Shown: positions 8,671 to 17,613 of the stretch, piece by piece | Position numbering within the stretch: the first letter of the stretch is position 1 | Layout: each line of letters opens with the position of its first letter | NCBI GenBank assembly: GCA_049472395.1 | Contig: JBLIRR010000004.1 | Location: 124,001-188,000, forward strand | Origin: JBLIRR01 sp049472395 | Lineage (GTDB): Bacteria; SZUA-182; DTGQ01; JBLIRR01 | Length of the DNA stretch: 64,000 nucleotides | Direction: 5' to 3' | The notes under the pieces: model-generated | What the model was told of the DNA's origin: nothing | Seen by the model: only the letters and a program-made list of their open reading frames with translations | The model's database searches: none | Program-made: the position numbers and the translations under genes

Positions 8671-8699
8671 TTGAATAAATAAAATATCGTCAATATTAT
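8671..8699 (+). promoter_or_regulatory. sigma70-type promoter for the multiheme cytochrome
   Basis: TTGAAT (8671-8676), exactly 17 bp, TATTAT (8694-8699). Transcription would start near 8706 and give a leader of about 105 nt before the cytochrome ATG at 8812. Confidence 0.6.
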
Positions 8700-8811
8700 T
8701 TAGAAAAATCTTTTCTTTAATTCCTGAAGGAAGAATGAAGAAATCAATAACGAACAAATCAGGATCATAACCATATCGTAAGATTAGAATACTAGCAGAA
8801 GGAGAATAAGG

Positions 8812-10140
8812 ATGAAAAACCTTATAAGAGTATCTTTTTTCATTGTAGTAATTACTTTTTTTTGTGTATATGCTCATAGTGCTCCTATCTTTACAGATGC
8901 TGATTGCGTGGCGTGTCATGTATTTGGCACTGCCATTAATATCAGTGTGACACATCCAAACTTATTGGTCGGATGTACTACCTGTCATGGGCCCGAAAAT
9001 TTAGGATTACATAGAAATGGGATCAGAGAATTGGATGTCCTTTTTTATAATTATACGGGAACCGTTGCCAATGTAGGCTGCGGTGTCTGCCATGGGGAGC
9101 CTCCCTTTGCAGTATGCTTGGATGGTATAGTTCCTGACCATTGCCTTGATCCTGCGGGCTGCGTACCAGGTGTATATAATTGTATGAATTGCCATCCAAA
9201 CTTTAATGGTCTGCCGACGCATATCTATCCTCTCACTATTCCTTTTGCTACTTTAGCAGATATCTCACGATGTCTTCTCTGTCATGGTTTAGCGCTCACG
9301 AGTCTGCTAAGCGGAGCGCATAATAGGCACCTTACATCGGAATTAATGGCGCCGGCGACAACAGGAAGCACGTTGTTCTCTATTGATTGTCTTACCTGCC
9401 ATCCTACCCTCACCGCAAACCTTGGGCCAGATCATATCGTATGTATTCCCGGTACGTCAAATGCAAATTTACCAGGGATAGTACCTGTAGTGTTCAATCC
9501 GCTTTTACCGTTAATTGGCGGCATCGATAGCTACCAATTGGGACCTGTTGGGGGGACCGGCACGTGTATTGTATATTGTCACAGCAATGGGGCGACCCCT
9601 CCTGCACTGGCATCGACATTGGGGTATCCTGGGTCTGCAGGACTGCCTATCGGCTGGCAGGACATATTCCCGATAGACCCTCTAATATTGAATTGTTTTT
9701 GCTGCCATGATTATCCTCCGGGAACGCATGCTCCCGGCCAAACAAACTGTAATAATTGTCACCCGACCCCTGTATTATCAATTAATCCTGTGAATACCTA
9801 TCACATTAATGGGAATGTTGATCTGTGGAGACTTCTTTTGACGAATAGTTCTCCTCAAATAGCCTTCATCGCCGATCCTGTGGCCCAAAATGAGTTCATA
9901 AATCCTTTTCTCCCAATAGCGGGGAATGGGATAAATATGGCAGGAGAAAGTCCCTCTTTCACTTTATTTCCATTTATAGGCACTCAAGATGGGAACACGA
10001 GCGATATACAGCTTATATTAAGCAGTGCGAATGCTCTCCTGTCCTTATTCAATGGAATAGCTGCTCCACTGCAATTTCCCTTTAGTCTATATGTTCCCAT
10101 GATGCCACCGCCACCAGGATTATTCATACCTTTGTACTAA
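8812..10140 (+). CDS. periplasmic multiheme cytochrome c
   Basis: 442 residues with a signal peptide (about 1-24, ending AHSAP). Eight CxxCH haem-attachment sites begin at residues 32, 55, 90, 124, 154, 193, 295 and 313. A ninth site reads CIVYCH (252-257), a CxxxCH variant inside a GTC-YCHSNG context that resembles the paired atypical/CxxCH cytochrome domain known from Geobacter. The protein should be an exported electron carrier, possibly for extracellular or inter-membrane electron transfer. The last 120 residues are haem-free and rich in Pro, Phe and Leu, with no recognised domain. The ribosome site AGGAG is well placed. It stands alone, without a terminal reductase or quinol oxidase nearby, so its partner is unknown. 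Confidence 0.9.
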   Translation: MKNLIRVSFFIVVITFFCVYAHSAPIFTDADCVACHVFGTAINISVTHPNLLVGCTTCHGPENLGLHRNGIRELDVLFYNYTGTVANVGCGVCHGEPPFAVCLDGIVPDHCLDPAGCVPGVYNCMNCHPNFNGLPTHIYPLTIPFATLADISRCLLCHGLALTSLLSGAHNRHLTSELMAPATTGSTLFSIDCLTCHPTLTANLGPDHIVCIPGTSNANLPGIVPVVFNPLLPLIGGIDSYQLGPVGGTGTCIVYCHSNGATPPALASTLGYPGSAGLPIGWQDIFPIDPLILNCFCCHDYPPGTHAPGQTNCNNCHPTPVLSINPVNTYHINGNVDLWRLLLTNSSPQIAFIADPVAQNEFINPFLPIAGNGINMAGESPSFTLFPFIGTQDGNTSDIQLILSSANALLSLFNGIAAPLQFPFSLYVPMMPPPPGLFIPLY

Positions 10141-10397
10141 ATATTTTGCTTTTTCCCATTTTAACAGTATAATTACCCAAGATGTCAACGGAAAGAATTT
10201 CTCAGCACATCTAATTTTGACAATTGTGCTTCAAGGATGCGGAAGACTTGATCCTTCGAACCTTACGTGATGAGTCCAAAATGAGAAGAGCGGTGAATTC
10301 ATATCAATTATCAGTCGAGCCGACGAGGGATTATTCAAAGCAGGAGGGCTGTTTTGTCGATACAATCTTATAATCATTAAAAGAGGAGGAAGTTATT
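10141..10397. other. intergenic region between cytochrome and GT2 gene
   Basis: No convincing gene. A frame from TTG 10224 to TAA 10371-10373 (49 codons) lies in the same phase as the GT2 gene that follows, but it has no ribosome site and no recognisable family. The segment includes a degenerate repeat copy (10203-10228) and ends with a strong AGGAGGA ribosome site at 10384-10390. Confidence 0.4.
10203..10228 (+). repeat. degenerate intergenic repeat, copy 4
   Basis: CAGCACATCTAATTTTGAC followed by AATTGTG aligns without gaps to the copies at 8285 and 57668 (about 18 of 25 positions against the latter). It lacks the palindromic right arm and the CATGTTATGTA segment, so it is the weakest copy. 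Confidence 0.4.
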
Positions 10398-11111
10398 CTG
10401 CGAGAGTGTCGAAAACCATTGGTGAGCATTATAATTCCTATCTATAATGAAGAAAAAACTTCTCTTACTGTTATTGAGAAACTTATCGCACTAGAAACAA
10501 ATTTTGAAAAAGAATTAATTATTGTCGATGACGGTTCGACAGATAAGTCTCTCGAGATTCTCAAAGGAATTAATGATTCAAAAGTTACTTTGATTACTCA
10601 TGAATCGAATAGGGGAAAGGGATCAGCCATAAGGACTGCAATCCCTTATGCAAAGGGGCGTGTAGTCGCAATCCAAGATGCCGATCTTGAATATTCGCCA
10701 GAGGAACTTATGGGGCTTATTGAATATGTGCTTTTCGGAGACTATGATATTGTTTTCGGATCACGGTTTATGAAGGAAAATCCATGCATATACCGGAGGT
10801 ATTTGCTGGGGAACAAGATTATGAGCTTTATTGTCACGTGCGTCACGCTGCAACGCATAACTGATTCCTACACATGTTATAAAGTGTTTCGAAAGGATAT
10901 TATAAGTACCTTTCCATTGTTTTCAAAGGGATTTGAAATTGAAGCTGAACTTAGCGTTTACGCTGCTTTATGCAAAGCACGATTTAGGGAGATGCCAATT
11001 TCATATAATCCTCGACGGTTAAAAGAAGGGAAGAAAATTAAATGGGTGGATATGCTGAAAGGTGTATATATGATAATCAAAACAAGAGTAAAATTATTTT
11101 ATAAGAGATGA
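10398..11111 (+). CDS. GT2 glycosyltransferase (dolichol-P-mannose synthase-like)
   Basis: About 237 residues. The GT-A fold is shown by SIIIPIYNEE at the start, DDGSTDKS, and QDADLEYSPEEL, the metal/nucleotide-sugar DxD region. No membrane helices follow, as in single-domain polyprenyl-phosphate sugar transferases that charge a lipid carrier for GT39-type enzymes; such an enzyme is encoded directly downstream with a 4-bp overlap. Start choice is unusual: AGGAGGA at 10384-10390 is ideally spaced for CTG at 10398, whereas TTG 10419 and GTG 10422 are over 25 nt away, and no ATG exists upstream before the in-frame stop at 10371-10373. A conventional call would use 10419. Confidence 0.87.
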   Translation: MRECRKPLVSIIIPIYNEEKTSLTVIEKLIALETNFEKELIIVDDGSTDKSLEILKGINDSKVTLITHESNRGKGSAIRTAIPYAKGRVVAIQDADLEYSPEELMGLIEYVLFGDYDIVFGSRFMKENPCIYRRYLLGNKIMSFIVTCVTLQRITDSYTCYKVFRKDIISTFPLFSKGFEIEAELSVYAALCKARFREMPISYNPRRLKEGKKIKWVDMLKGVYMIIKTRVKLFYKR

Positions 11112-12910
11112 TTCAAAAATCTCAGAAGCCGGCACAACAGAACAAAGAGCACATCGCTGTTGTGATGCTGACTATTCTTATTTTGTGTGTTGCCCTTGCG
11201 GTCAGACTTCATCATTTGGACTATGAGAGTCTTTTTATGGATGAGATAAGGCAGATTTCTTACTATTCCCATTCTTTACGCCAAATAATTTATGATGCTG
11301 CATCGCAATCCCAACCCCCCTTGGATTACTGGATAGGAAGTTTAGTCTCGAGGCTTTCTTTCAGTGACTTTGCTGTCCGGCTGCCTGCTGTTTTTTTTGG
11401 AGTAGGTACTGTTTTATTACTCATTCTTTTAACATCTCGAATATGCTCTTATTACACGGCTCTTGTGACGGGGCTTATTGCGGCATTACTTCCCTTCAAC
11501 CTCTATTTTTCACAAGATGCCCGGCCCTATTCCATTGCCATTTTTTTTATGCTTGCAGTATTATGGTCCCTTGATCGCTTTTTGGAAAATAAAGTTTTCA
11601 GTATTTCTCGATTACTATTACTTGTTCTCTTTGCAACTGCTTTTCTTTATTCCCGAACACTCTCCCCCCTCGTTGTAACAGTTACCCTTCTTTTTATATT
11701 ATTACTCCATACCGGCATACGTGCAGTTCAAGAAGGTTTTACGACTAACGAAAAGCAAGGGCGAATCTTAATCGCATGTGGCGCTTTCATAGTGGCATTT
11801 ATGATCTATTTTCCTATTCTTAAAATAATACTGACCATGAGTGGTAAATACATTGATAATTCTTCATTCCACTTTAGTATAACCTCAATCTTTCAAGGTA
11901 TCAGAAAGTTTAGCCTATTGCCAATTTGGCAAGCAGCAGTAGTTCAGACTGAACCTTTGACTGTTCCTATAATGGTCCTTATAATTCTTTCTCCATATTT
12001 TGTCTGGAAATCAAGCCTATGGAGAAGAAGTCCTCTATGGATAAATGTGGCTATTCTTCTTGTATGCGCCAGTTTTTTAAATATATTTGTTTTTCAAATA
12101 AAATCCAACATGCCTTTTCGCCCACCATATGCTATCTATATGCTCCCTTTAGCTCTTATTCTTGCAGCCTCAGGATTTGACAGTATTTTTGAAATAATGA
12201 AGAAATATCTGGCGCCTCGGATAACCTGTTATATAGGATTTATTGTGGGGATTGTTTTCATAATAATTGCGGCACATTCAGCACTCGCCTTTAAATCATT
12301 TAGAAAAAAACCGGATTGGCGTGGGCTTGTCGATTACCTTATTGATACCTATGACACTAGACAAATCTTATTATTTGATAGTTTATCACCCTATGGCAAG
12401 TGGGAGCCTAAATTCTATGGATCACCCCGTTATTTAAAGAAAGAATTATCGTTAATTCGTGTGGACCAATTGCCTTTTTATTTGCCGAGGATCGTTAAAC
12501 TTCCTCATGAACCTATATTTATTATGTTTCAATGGCGCAAATATTTTTTAACTCCTTATTCAAAATATCCCATTTTCCCCTTGCCTTCTCCAGACATGAA
12601 ACCTGTTGATTATAGTAAAATTGGGTTGGATCCCTTATTGAAGGTTAAAGAGATTATCGGATTTTCTATAATTCGGCTTAAGGAAAGCACCTCCAGTCTA
12701 GGTAAAGATACTTATAGACTTATAAGAAGATTATTGGTTCATCTTCCAAAAGATTCTTCACTTGTGGAGCTTCATTTGGCAGCCGCCGGCCTGGCAAAGA
12801 GTCTTGGATTGTCGACATGGCAGGAGCATTTATTGTCGGCGATAGCGTTGGCGCCTGAAGAAAATATTGCCGAGGTAAAGGCTATCAGTGCTCATATAGC
12901 ATCCCATTAA
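11108..12910 (+). CDS. GT39-like integral membrane glycosyltransferase
   Basis: 600 residues with about ten membrane helices in the first 430 residues. The acidic loop after the first helix (LDYESLFMDEIRQ) and SQPPLDYWIGSLV fit the ArnT/PMT-type GT-C glycosyltransferases, which take sugar from a polyprenyl phosphate carrier on the periplasmic side. The last 170 residues are soluble and unassigned. Its start overlaps the GT2 stop (ATGA, 11108-11111), so the carrier-charging GT2 and this transferase are probably a donor-making and donor-using pair. Acceptor and sugar are unknown. Confidence 0.82.
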   Translation: MIQKSQKPAQQNKEHIAVVMLTILILCVALAVRLHHLDYESLFMDEIRQISYYSHSLRQIIYDAASQSQPPLDYWIGSLVSRLSFSDFAVRLPAVFFGVGTVLLLILLTSRICSYYTALVTGLIAALLPFNLYFSQDARPYSIAIFFMLAVLWSLDRFLENKVFSISRLLLLVLFATAFLYSRTLSPLVVTVTLLFILLLHTGIRAVQEGFTTNEKQGRILIACGAFIVAFMIYFPILKIILTMSGKYIDNSSFHFSITSIFQGIRKFSLLPIWQAAVVQTEPLTVPIMVLIILSPYFVWKSSLWRRSPLWINVAILLVCASFLNIFVFQIKSNMPFRPPYAIYMLPLALILAASGFDSIFEIMKKYLAPRITCYIGFIVGIVFIIIAAHSALAFKSFRKKPDWRGLVDYLIDTYDTRQILLFDSLSPYGKWEPKFYGSPRYLKKELSLIRVDQLPFYLPRIVKLPHEPIFIMFQWRKYFLTPYSKYPIFPLPSPDMKPVDYSKIGLDPLLKVKEIIGFSIIRLKESTSSLGKDTYRLIRRLLVHLPKDSSLVELHLAAAGLAKSLGLSTWQEHLLSAIALAPEENIAEVKAISAHIASH

Positions 12911-12998
12911 CTTGATTAATATGAATAATTCTGCTATGCAGAGATCAAGGCTGGTGAAGTTTAATAGTGAAATATATTAAAGTAAATAGGAGAGATAT

Positions 12999-14492
12999 GT
13001 GGTGGGAAATATAGGAGCGCAAAATAAAAAAAGGAAGAAAGAGTATTTTGATAGGATTGCTCATAATAGGGATTGGTGGAAAAATCGCAACCGGTATTAT
13101 TATGATAATCTTGAAAGGTTACTCTCTTTCCTGATTCCTTCAGAACAGTCAGTGTTAGAGATAGGTTGTGGCACGGGTGATCTTTTAGTTAGTTTAGCTC
13201 CATCTAGGGGTGTAGGAGTGGATTTTTCTCAAAACATGATCAAAGAAGCCCAGAAAAAATATCCGAAAGAAAAATATCAGACACTTGAATTTTTAGTGGA
13301 CGATGCTGAAAATTTACACATTGATGAGAAATTTGACTATGTTGTTATCTCTGATCTTCTTGGTGAATTATCGGATATTTGGCAGGCATTCAGAAACCTT
13401 AAAGATGTGGTCAATCCTCACTCTCGACTGGTTATTACTTATTTTAATGCCCTGTGGGAGCCCATTCTCTATCTTGGGGAGAAACTGGGGCTCAAGATGC
13501 CTCAAGATTATCAAAACTGGGTGTCATTAGATGATATTGAAAACCTGCTTAACTTAAATGGTTTTGAGGTGATCAAAAAGGGATATAGTCTCCTTTTTCC
13601 TAAAAAGGTATATATGCTCTCATTTTTTCTCAATAAAATACTCGCTAAGTTGCCTTTTTTTAGAAATTTCTGTCTTGTAATATATCTAGTGGCCCGACCA
13701 CAGCCTAAGAGTGTTTCTTATGATGGTGAATATTCTGTATCTGTAGTTGTACCGTGCAGGAATGAAAGAGGAAACATACAATCTATAGTGGATCGGCTTC
13801 CTTTGATGGGGACTCATACGGAAATCATTTTTGTCGATGGCAATTCTCATGATGGGACGGTGGAAGAAATAGAAAAAGTGATTAAAGACCCAGGGAGTGA
13901 GAAGGATATCAAATTAATTCATCAAGTGCCGAGAAATTCTAAGGATGGTGCTCATCATGGACATATGCTGAAATTAGGTAAGGGAGATGCCGTTCGGAAA
14001 GGTTTTACGTCATCCTCCGATGAGATTCTCATGATTCTCGACGCTGATCTTAGTGTTCCCCCTGAAGATTTACCCAAATTTTATTGTGCTCTTAGTGAAG
14101 GGAAGGGGGAATTTATCAATGGCACTCGATTAGTGTATCCTATGGAAAAGGAGGCCATGCGTTTTCTAAACAAGCTTGGTAATAAATTTTTTAGTTTAGT
14201 ATTTACCTGGATCCTTGACCAACGGATAAAGGATACACTTTGTGGGACTAAGGTACTTTTTAAAAAAGATTATGAGAAGATAGCTGATAATAGAGACTAT
14301 TTTGGTGACTTTGATCCATTTGGTGATTTTGATCTACTTTTTGGGGCTGCGAAACAAAATTTAAAGATTGTTGAATTGCCAATTCGTTATCATAGACGAA
14401 CCTATGGTGAGATAAAGATTCAGAGATTTCGCCATGGACTATTGCTTTTTAAAATGAGTATTATTGCCATGCGGAAAATTAAGTTTAGGTAA
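12999..14492 (+). CDS. fusion of SAM methyltransferase and GT2 glycosyltransferase
   Basis: 497 residues in two parts. Residues 1-235 form a class I SAM-dependent methyltransferase: VLEIGCGTGDLL (about 55-66), GVDFSQNM, and VDDAENL before YVVISDLLGEL. Residues 245-497 form a GT2 domain: VSVVVPCRNERGN, FVDGNSHDGT, and LDADLSVPPEDL. Such a fusion could methylate and transfer a sugar on one polyprenyl-linked glycan. Translation starts at GTG 12999 after AGGAGAG; the overlapping ATG 12997 is in another frame and stops after five codons. It belongs to the plus-strand membrane glycan block. Confidence 0.85.
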   Translation: MVGNIGAQNKKRKKEYFDRIAHNRDWWKNRNRYYYDNLERLLSFLIPSEQSVLEIGCGTGDLLVSLAPSRGVGVDFSQNMIKEAQKKYPKEKYQTLEFLVDDAENLHIDEKFDYVVISDLLGELSDIWQAFRNLKDVVNPHSRLVITYFNALWEPILYLGEKLGLKMPQDYQNWVSLDDIENLLNLNGFEVIKKGYSLLFPKKVYMLSFFLNKILAKLPFFRNFCLVIYLVARPQPKSVSYDGEYSVSVVVPCRNERGNIQSIVDRLPLMGTHTEIIFVDGNSHDGTVEEIEKVIKDPGSEKDIKLIHQVPRNSKDGAHHGHMLKLGKGDAVRKGFTSSSDEILMILDADLSVPPEDLPKFYCALSEGKGEFINGTRLVYPMEKEAMRFLNKLGNKFFSLVFTWILDQRIKDTLCGTKVLFKKDYEKIADNRDYFGDFDPFGDFDLLFGAAKQNLKIVELPIRYHRRTYGEIKIQRFRHGLLLFKMSIIAMRKIKFR

Positions 14493-14529
14493 AATAAGTA
14501 ATCGCGTGTGGAGAGGGAAGATCTATAAA

Positions 14530-16146
14530 GTGAACAAAAAAAATCATACTCCACCTATAAAGAGTTATATGTGTAATGATCGTACTGCTTTATACATTAT
14601 TATTACAATAGCAATGATTGGTATTATAGGCGTGGTGTGTGCTACGAGATGGGGCATTGGAATCACTCCTGATTCAGTAAATTATATAGGTGTAGCCCGC
14701 AATGTAGTGAAAGGACGTGGCTTCATTAAACCTAATCCTGATAAGAGCGGCAAAGATGAATTCATGACTAACTGGCCGCCATTGTATCCTTTAATATTAG
14801 CAATGATCGGGATTTTTGGCATAGATCCATTGAATGGAGCCAGGTTTCTCAGTCTATTCCTTTTTGCGGTCAATATCCTGTTGATCGGTCTTATCATCAG
14901 AAAGCATACGAAGGAATCAATGTGGCCCTCTGTGTGTGGCTCTCTGTTAATGGCAACATCCGTGGCAATGCTTGGTATCCATTCAATGGCCTGGACGGAG
15001 CCCTTATTTGTATTTCTTACACTTTTGGGCTTTATTCTCCTTGCGTTATATATGGAAAATGCAAGGGTGCCGTTTCTTGTGGCCTCATCTTTCGTTGTAG
15101 GATGCGCGCTTATTACGAGGTATCCTGGGCTCACATTGATTATTACTTGTATCATAGGATTATTTTTTTTAAGCGCGAAGACAATACAGAGGAAAATTAT
15201 TGACATATTTATTTTCGGATCCATAAGTTGTACGCCATTACTCCTGTGGGTCATGAGAAATATGGTGAGAGAAGGCACAGCAACAAATAGATCAATGGCA
15301 TTTCATCCTCTTACCAGTGATCATATTAATCGAGCCCTCTCTACTTTTTCACAATGGCTTCTCCCACGGGATGTTCCGAGTCCTGTACGAAATTTTTTCT
15401 TATTAGTGGTCATTATAGGGCTATTATATGGCGCTATATTAGTGCTGCTGAGGGAGAATAGGCGAGATATGAGCAAGTCTCTTAAGGAATGCCTCAAGAA
15501 AATTCCAAAGATTCTGGGACTTCTTCTGATTTTTGTTTTTATCTATTTGGTATTTTTGGCTGTTTCCATCTCATTTTTTGATGCACATACTCGGCTTGAC
15601 AATCGTATTCTCTCACCGATATATGTAGCGTCCTTAATTTTAATCATCTGCTTGATATACAGGTTGATATTTTCGGGACAAAAGATACGCGTGCTGCAAA
15701 TTATATGTATAGTAATGTGTCTGGGGTTTTCCGGATCTTATGTGTTTCGCAGCACGAAGTGGATCATTAATAACTATCATTTTGGCCAGGAGTATGCCAG
15801 TAAAGCATGGAAACACTCTGAAATTTTGGAAATAGTCAGAGGCCTTCCTTCTGGTATTCCCATTTTTTCAAATGCACCGGATGCCATCTATATTCATACA
15901 GGGAGGCCTGCTTCAATGATTCCCGCTAAGATAGACGCAAGTACTCGGCAAATTAACGAGAGCTGTATATCGGATTTAAAGAATATGTGGACCAGGTTAA
16001 AAGCCGATGGGGGAGTAGTGGTGTATTTAAATGCAATTAGACGATGGTATTTAGTAACGGAAAATGAACTAAAAAAGTTTTTATCTCTCAGTATTCTTTC
16101 CCAGAAAGCTGATGGCACAATTTATAAGGCGAATACTGTGAGATGA
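14530..16146 (+). CDS. GT39-like integral membrane protein
   Basis: About 538 residues with roughly ten membrane helices. The loop after helix 1 (ITPDSVNYIGVARNVVKGRGF) and the TNWPPLYPLILA segment resemble polyprenol-phosphate-sugar transferases of the GT-C class. I chose GTG 14530 because AGGGAAG at 14514-14520 is suitably spaced and it starts after the previous stop; the frame is open further upstream to TTG 14464, inside the preceding gene, and ATG 14569 is another option. It is the last gene of the 10398-16146 block; a 198-bp gap with a promoter follows. Donor and acceptor unknown. Confidence 0.75.
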   Translation: MNKKNHTPPIKSYMCNDRTALYIIITIAMIGIIGVVCATRWGIGITPDSVNYIGVARNVVKGRGFIKPNPDKSGKDEFMTNWPPLYPLILAMIGIFGIDPLNGARFLSLFLFAVNILLIGLIIRKHTKESMWPSVCGSLLMATSVAMLGIHSMAWTEPLFVFLTLLGFILLALYMENARVPFLVASSFVVGCALITRYPGLTLIITCIIGLFFLSAKTIQRKIIDIFIFGSISCTPLLLWVMRNMVREGTATNRSMAFHPLTSDHINRALSTFSQWLLPRDVPSPVRNFFLLVVIIGLLYGAILVLLRENRRDMSKSLKECLKKIPKILGLLLIFVFIYLVFLAVSISFFDAHTRLDNRILSPIYVASLILIICLIYRLIFSGQKIRVLQIICIVMCLGFSGSYVFRSTKWIINNYHFGQEYASKAWKHSEILEIVRGLPSGIPIFSNAPDAIYIHTGRPASMIPAKIDASTRQINESCISDLKNMWTRLKADGGVVVYLNAIRRWYLVTENELKKFLSLSILSQKADGTIYKANTVR

Positions 16147-16238
16147 AAGAAAAATTCTAAACGCTTCACGTTTTCTTATCGCAGGGCAGCAACAATTCTT
16201 GAATGACCAATTGATTTTCTAGCAGAAAGAATATAAAA

Positions 16239-16267
16239 TTGAAAAAATCCATAATATCTAGTATAAT
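16239..16267 (+). promoter_or_regulatory. sigma70-type promoter of the inositol-phosphate cluster
   Basis: TTGAAA (16239-16244), a 17-bp spacer and a perfect TATAAT (16262-16267). The predicted start lies near 16274, about 70 nt before the TagF-like ATG at 16345. This separates the inositol cluster transcriptionally from the upstream glycosyltransferases. Confidence 0.72.
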
Positions 16268-16344
16268 AAGCTTAATTTCCTTATATATACTTAGATATCC
16301 AATATTAATATAGCATATAACACTCAGGGAGCTCAAATACATTA

Positions 16345-17514
16345 ATGAACATTCTTATATGGGCTACGACTTTTGGAGGTGACTTGTGGAGCCTCACCAA
16401 ATACCTTGATAAGCGGGATGACACAACAATTAAGTTATTTGTGGATAATCCAAAAATCTACAACAAAGAAGGTGTGGCATCACTCTTTCCCCTTAAAGCA
16501 GAGATTTTTAAACGGCATAGATTTTTGAATTATTATCAAATACCATTCTATAAACCTGATGTGACAATTATAGATAATAGGGTGCCCTTTCGAATAATTT
16601 CACCAAAAGGATTTGTCCTTTGGCATGGTTTCGGCTGGAAAGGGCCTAATGATCTGAAGGAATTCAAGAATGTCCATTTACAACTTAAGCGCGCATGGGG
16701 AGACACAATGCAACCGAATCCCAATTTTCGCTGGCAATGTTTTGGCCTGTGGGATTTTGAGCATCGAACAAAAATTAGTGGATTTCACCCTGAAAATTGT
16801 CGGATCTTGGGGGCTGCGAGTCACGATGATTTGCGTCAACCGATGGACCGGAAGTATTTACAACATTTATATCCATTTGATATTATTCACCGTCAAACGA
16901 TTCTCATTGCTCCGACATGGCATTATGGTGAAGTATTCGCCCACTGGGGAACGGATGCGGATTTATTTGATCGATTAATTACCTTTATTGACCAAAGAAA
17001 AACAAATGTTATTTTGCGAATGCACGATTCATTCAGATTTCCTAAATCATATAGAGGGCTATTGAAAAAATTGGAGAAAGATCATCCAAATTTGATAGTA
17101 AAGTTTAGAGATAAAAATCCAGATAATTATATCGATATGCAGAGTGCAGATGTATTGATCACTAATTTTTCCAGCATTGCCAATTTATTTTACGCAACAA
17201 AACGACCTACAATTCATATATATCCGGTGAAAAACGCCGACGAAGAATTTATGTGGCGCCGATGTACGAAGAGAGGAATAGTGAAACAGAAGATAGATTC
17301 AGTACGCTACATTTGGAAACTTCCACCTGAAGATAACGGTGGGCTCATCGTATACAACTTCGATGAACTGCTCACACAGATTGACCGGGCTCTTGAAGAT
17401 CCGGACTGCTGTAATAAAAAAGCGCAAGAGTTTCTGGACAGGCATATGCTTGGTGCTGATGGCAAGACATGTGAGAGGATTTGGGATTCCCTAAAAAAGT
17501 TAGTATATGGGTAA
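16345..17514 (+). CDS. CDP-glycerol glycerophosphotransferase (TagF-like) family protein
   Basis: 389 residues. The family moves a phospho-polyol from a CDP-alcohol to a growing polymer, as TagB/TagF do in teichoic acid. Family features are the conserved WHG (His94), IAPTWHYGE (188-196), a histidine in LRMHDSF (His227) and SADVLITNFSSIANLF (267-282), the C-terminal CDP-binding block. The protein is only the GT-B catalytic part, without an N-terminal extension. Its immediate downstream neighbours make inositol-1-phosphate and, apparently, CDP-inositol, so the likely donor here is CDP-inositol rather than CDP-glycerol; that is inference from context. First gene after the promoter at 16239-16267. 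Confidence 0.82.
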   Translation: MNILIWATTFGGDLWSLTKYLDKRDDTTIKLFVDNPKIYNKEGVASLFPLKAEIFKRHRFLNYYQIPFYKPDVTIIDNRVPFRIISPKGFVLWHGFGWKGPNDLKEFKNVHLQLKRAWGDTMQPNPNFRWQCFGLWDFEHRTKISGFHPENCRILGAASHDDLRQPMDRKYLQHLYPFDIIHRQTILIAPTWHYGEVFAHWGTDADLFDRLITFIDQRKTNVILRMHDSFRFPKSYRGLLKKLEKDHPNLIVKFRDKNPDNYIDMQSADVLITNFSSIANLFYATKRPTIHIYPVKNADEEFMWRRCTKRGIVKQKIDSVRYIWKLPPEDNGGLIVYNFDELLTQIDRALEDPDCCNKKAQEFLDRHMLGADGKTCERIWDSLKKLVYG

Positions 17515-17613
17515 AAATAAAAAAATACAACTAAGAAAACATTTTAAGAAGAGAATTTCTGCAGTCATGTTGTGATTATTATCAAGTATTTTACTAAAGA
17601 AAGGAACATAAAT

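Larger units (their letters stand above)
8202..8811. other. 610-bp divergent intergenic region
   Basis: This spacer separates two exported-protein genes that point away from each other. It contains a minus-strand promoter (8249-8277), a palindrome-bounded repeat (8283-8347), a three-way-junction palindrome (8358-8418) and a plus-strand promoter (8671-8699). The part from 8440 to 8670 is extremely AT-rich without a recognisable gene. A short frame MKKSITNKSGS (8735-8770), with GAAGGAAG just upstream, lies in the predicted cytochrome leader; it is a possible leader peptide but too short to support. Confidence 0.6.

Noticed and set aside
10224..10373. 49-codon frame ahead of the GT2 gene
   Set aside because: TTG start without ribosome site, no family resemblance; kept only as a remark on the intergenic region.
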